This document shows, piece after piece, positions 4,728 to 6,275 of a DNA stretch of 6,275 nucleotides. Location of the stretch: the NCBI GenBank assembly GCA_949507465.1, contig CATEMS010000308.1, positions 1 through 6,275 of the forward strand, written 5' to 3'. The position numbers were made by a program, and so were the translations under genes. The stretch's first letter is position 1. Each line of letters begins with the position of its first letter. Source of the DNA: Flavobacteriaceae bacterium. Its GTDB lineage: Bacteria; Bacteroidota; Bacteroidia; Flavobacteriales; Flavobacteriaceae. The notes beneath the pieces are model-generated. The model was not told where the DNA came from. It worked only from the letters and a program-made list of their open reading frames with translations, and did no database searches.

Positions 4728-6191
4728 ATGCAATCTATGCACTATTTAAAAAATTACATAAACGGCGTCAACTGCGATGCCCTCTCTGGTAAGTGGATAG
4801 ATAATTACAACCCCAGTGATGGTAGTGTTTATGCACAAATTCCAGACTCAAGCAAACAAGATGTAGATAAAGCTTACTCAGCTGCCCAAGCTGCTTTTCC
4901 AGCGTGGTCTACTACTACCATAGATACCAGGAGTAAGATCATGTTAAGAATTGCAGATCTTATTTTAGAAAACCTTGAGGGACTAGCCAAGGCAGAGGCA
5001 AAAGACAATGGCAAACCCTTAAGCCTAGCCACAGCAGTAGATATTCCTAGGGCAAGTGCTAATTTTAGATTTTTCGGAAATGGGATAACTCAGTTTGCAA
5101 GTAAGGCACATCAAAGCGTTGGATTAAACACAATGAACTATACCCTTAAACAACCCATAGGAGTGGTTGGGTGTATTTCTCCATGGAATTTACCCCTGTA
5201 TTTATTTACCTGGAAAATAGCTCCTGCCCTAGCCGCAGGAAATTGTGTGGTTGCCAAACCAAGTGAAGTAACTCCCATGACAGCTTATTTATTAGGGGAT
5301 ATATGCACCCAAGCGGGGCTTCCTGCCGGAGTACTGAACATAGTTCATGGAACAGGTCCAACCGCAGGGCAAGCCATTGTGGAACACCCCAATATTAAAG
5401 CAATATCATTTACAGGCGGTACCCAAACTGGAGCCCACATAGCCAGAGTTGCTGCTCCTTTGTTTAAAAAGTTGTCTCTAGAGCTAGGCGGTAAAAACCC
5501 CAACCTGATCTTTGCAGATTGTGATTATCAAAAAATGCTTTCGGTTACCCTAAAATCCTCATTTGCAAACCAAGGGCAAATTTGTTTGTGTGGCAGCAGA
5601 ATATATGTAGAGGAAACTATTTTTGAACAATTTAAAAAAGACTTCGTTGCCAAAGTTGCTAGCCTAAAAGTAGGTAATCCCTTCGATGCAGACACTAAAA
5701 TAGGTGCACTTGTGTCTAAATCTCATATGGAGAAAGTACAAGGATACATTGAAATAGCCAAGCAGGAAAATGGGACTATTTTATATGGAGGAAAACCTGT
5801 AGAGGTAACAGGTAGTGAGCAGGGATATTACCTGCAGCCAACTGTAATTGAAATACAAGAAAATCAATGCCGCATCAATCAAGAAGAAATTTTTGGTCCA
5901 GTGGTTACCCTTATGCCATTTAAAACAGAGGCAGAAGCACTCAAACTTGCCAATGATGTAAAGTATGGGCTCTCTGCCACTATATGGACAAGTAATATTG
6001 ATAGAACCATGCGACTCTCGAAAGATATACAAGCAGGCATAGTATGGGTCAATACATGGCTCAATAGAGACTTGCGAACACCATTTGGCGGGGTTAAACA
6101 AAGTGGTGTAGGAAGAGAAGGTGGTTTTGAGGCCTTAAATTTCTTTACAGAAGCAAAAAATGTTTGTATTTCTTATCAAGGAAATATATAA
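4728..6191 (+). CDS. Aldehyde dehydrogenase, probable 2-aminomuconate-6-semialdehyde dehydrogenase (ALDH8-like)
   Basis: This is a 487-residue NAD(P)+-dependent aldehyde dehydrogenase of normal length. Catalytic landmarks are the oxyanion asparagine N154 in CISPWNLPLY (149-158), KPSEVTP (177-183, cofactor ribose), FTGGTQTG (228-235), the general base E252 in LELGGK, and the nucleophile C286 in NQGQICLCGSR. The C-terminal RDLRTPFGGVKQSGVGREGG (447-466) is typical of the 2-aminomuconate/2-hydroxymuconate semialdehyde dehydrogenase group. An arginine here, with one in the IPRASANFRFF segment (R108 or R114), probably corresponds to the two substrate arginines known in Pseudomonas AMSDH. The likely reaction converts 2-aminomuconate-6-semialdehyde to 2-aminomuconate, supplying the neighbouring deaminase. 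2-Hydroxymuconate semialdehyde is the main alternative substrate. The ATG at 4728 is used here; the ATG at 4737 (MHYLKNYINGV) is equally plausible. It follows the RidA gene by 20 bp. Confidence 0.9.
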   Translation: MQSMHYLKNYINGVNCDALSGKWIDNYNPSDGSVYAQIPDSSKQDVDKAYSAAQAAFPAWSTTTIDTRSKIMLRIADLILENLEGLAKAEAKDNGKPLSLATAVDIPRASANFRFFGNGITQFASKAHQSVGLNTMNYTLKQPIGVVGCISPWNLPLYLFTWKIAPALAAGNCVVAKPSEVTPMTAYLLGDICTQAGLPAGVLNIVHGTGPTAGQAIVEHPNIKAISFTGGTQTGAHIARVAAPLFKKLSLELGGKNPNLIFADCDYQKMLSVTLKSSFANQGQICLCGSRIYVEETIFEQFKKDFVAKVASLKVGNPFDADTKIGALVSKSHMEKVQGYIEIAKQENGTILYGGKPVEVTGSEQGYYLQPTVIEIQENQCRINQEEIFGPVVTLMPFKTEAEALKLANDVKYGLSATIWTSNIDRTMRLSKDIQAGIVWVNTWLNRDLRTPFGGVKQSGVGREGGFEALNFFTEAKNVCISYQGNI

Positions 6192-6195
6192 CTAA

Positions 6196-6275
6196 ACACA
6201 TAACTACTTAGTAGCAGATTTTACAAATCCAGCCCAACTCAAAGAGCAAGTAACAGCGGCTGCTTTAAAGACAAA
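6196..6275 (+). pseudogene. Start-less reading frame resembling the middle of a short-chain dehydrogenase; runs off the window
   Basis: After an in-frame TAA at 6193-6195 the frame is open to the right edge and reads THNYLVADFTNPAQLKEQV and onward. The ADFTNPAQLKEQV segment resembles the strand and helix of short-chain dehydrogenases after the Rossmann glycine motif (compare 'ADLTDPAQVxxLV'), normally about 55-65 residues into the protein. No ATG, GTG or TTG lies in this frame, there is no TGxxxGIG nucleotide-binding motif, and the aldehyde dehydrogenase stops only 4 bp upstream. It therefore looks like a gene that lost its 5' end, although only about 26 codons are visible and the family call is tentative. 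Other readings are an unusual start codon, a sequencing or assembly error, or non-coding sequence. Confidence 0.35.

Noticed and set aside
5781..6101. Two overlapping reverse open frames inside the aldehyde dehydrogenase gene
   Set aside because: Both are antisense to the conserved C-terminal ALDH region and have no domain signature.
1..6275. Search for CRISPR repeats, insertion sequences, tRNAs, toxin-antitoxin or phage genes
   Set aside because: No regularly spaced repeats, transposase motifs, terminal inverted repeats or tRNA-like cloverleaf were seen; the window is ordinary metabolic DNA.

Overview
The window looks like a chromosomal stretch of a Bacteroidota bacterium, most likely a marine or soil member of the Flavobacteriaceae. 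It is AT-rich, with short A/T-rich leaders lacking Shine-Dalgarno motifs before every start codon, promoter-like sequences closer to the Bacteroidota type (TTG ... TAnnTTTG) than to the sigma-70 type, and proteins of flavobacterial flavour. This taxonomic call is inference from style; there is no rRNA gene here.

Left part (1-1354): the 3' end of an msrA gene (peptide methionine sulfoxide reductase A) reads rightward off the window edge and ends at 332. It converges, with an 18-bp gap, on a leftward pair made of a 54-residue CDGSH iron-sulfur protein (1190-1354) and a class I SAM-dependent methyltransferase (351-1148). The two lie 41 bp apart and are probably co-transcribed.

Divergent intergenic region (1355-1622): this 268-bp spacer separates the leftward pair from the rightward operon. 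It holds a possible leftward promoter, a 16-bp interrupted palindrome, a TTGACA box, a tandem CTTAATTTT repeat and a perfect 12-bp palindrome upstream of kynU. These are candidates for substrate-responsive control of the operon.

Right part (1623-6191): a compact four-gene rightward operon with gaps of 1, 6 and 20 bp. It encodes kynureninase (kynU), kynurenine 3-monooxygenase (kmo), a RidA-family protein best read as 2-aminomuconate deaminase, and an ALDH8-type aldehyde dehydrogenase best read as 2-aminomuconate-6-semialdehyde dehydrogenase. Together they describe aerobic tryptophan/kynurenine breakdown: kynurenine to 3-hydroxykynurenine (Kmo), to 3-hydroxyanthranilate plus alanine (KynU), then, after ring cleavage and decarboxylation by two enzymes not in this window, 2-aminomuconate semialdehyde to 2-aminomuconate (ALDH) and on to 4-oxalocrotonate plus ammonia (RidA-type deaminase). 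The last two genes indicate a carbon and nitrogen catabolic route rather than only NAD synthesis.

Right edge (6192-6275): a reading frame resembling the middle of a short-chain dehydrogenase is open to the window end but has no start codon and an in-frame stop at 6193-6195. It may be an N-terminally truncated remnant. I found no mobile element, CRISPR array, RNA gene or clearly undescribed system. The most useful leads are the operator-like palindromes, the truncated SDR-like frame and the experimental status of the RidA-type deaminase.
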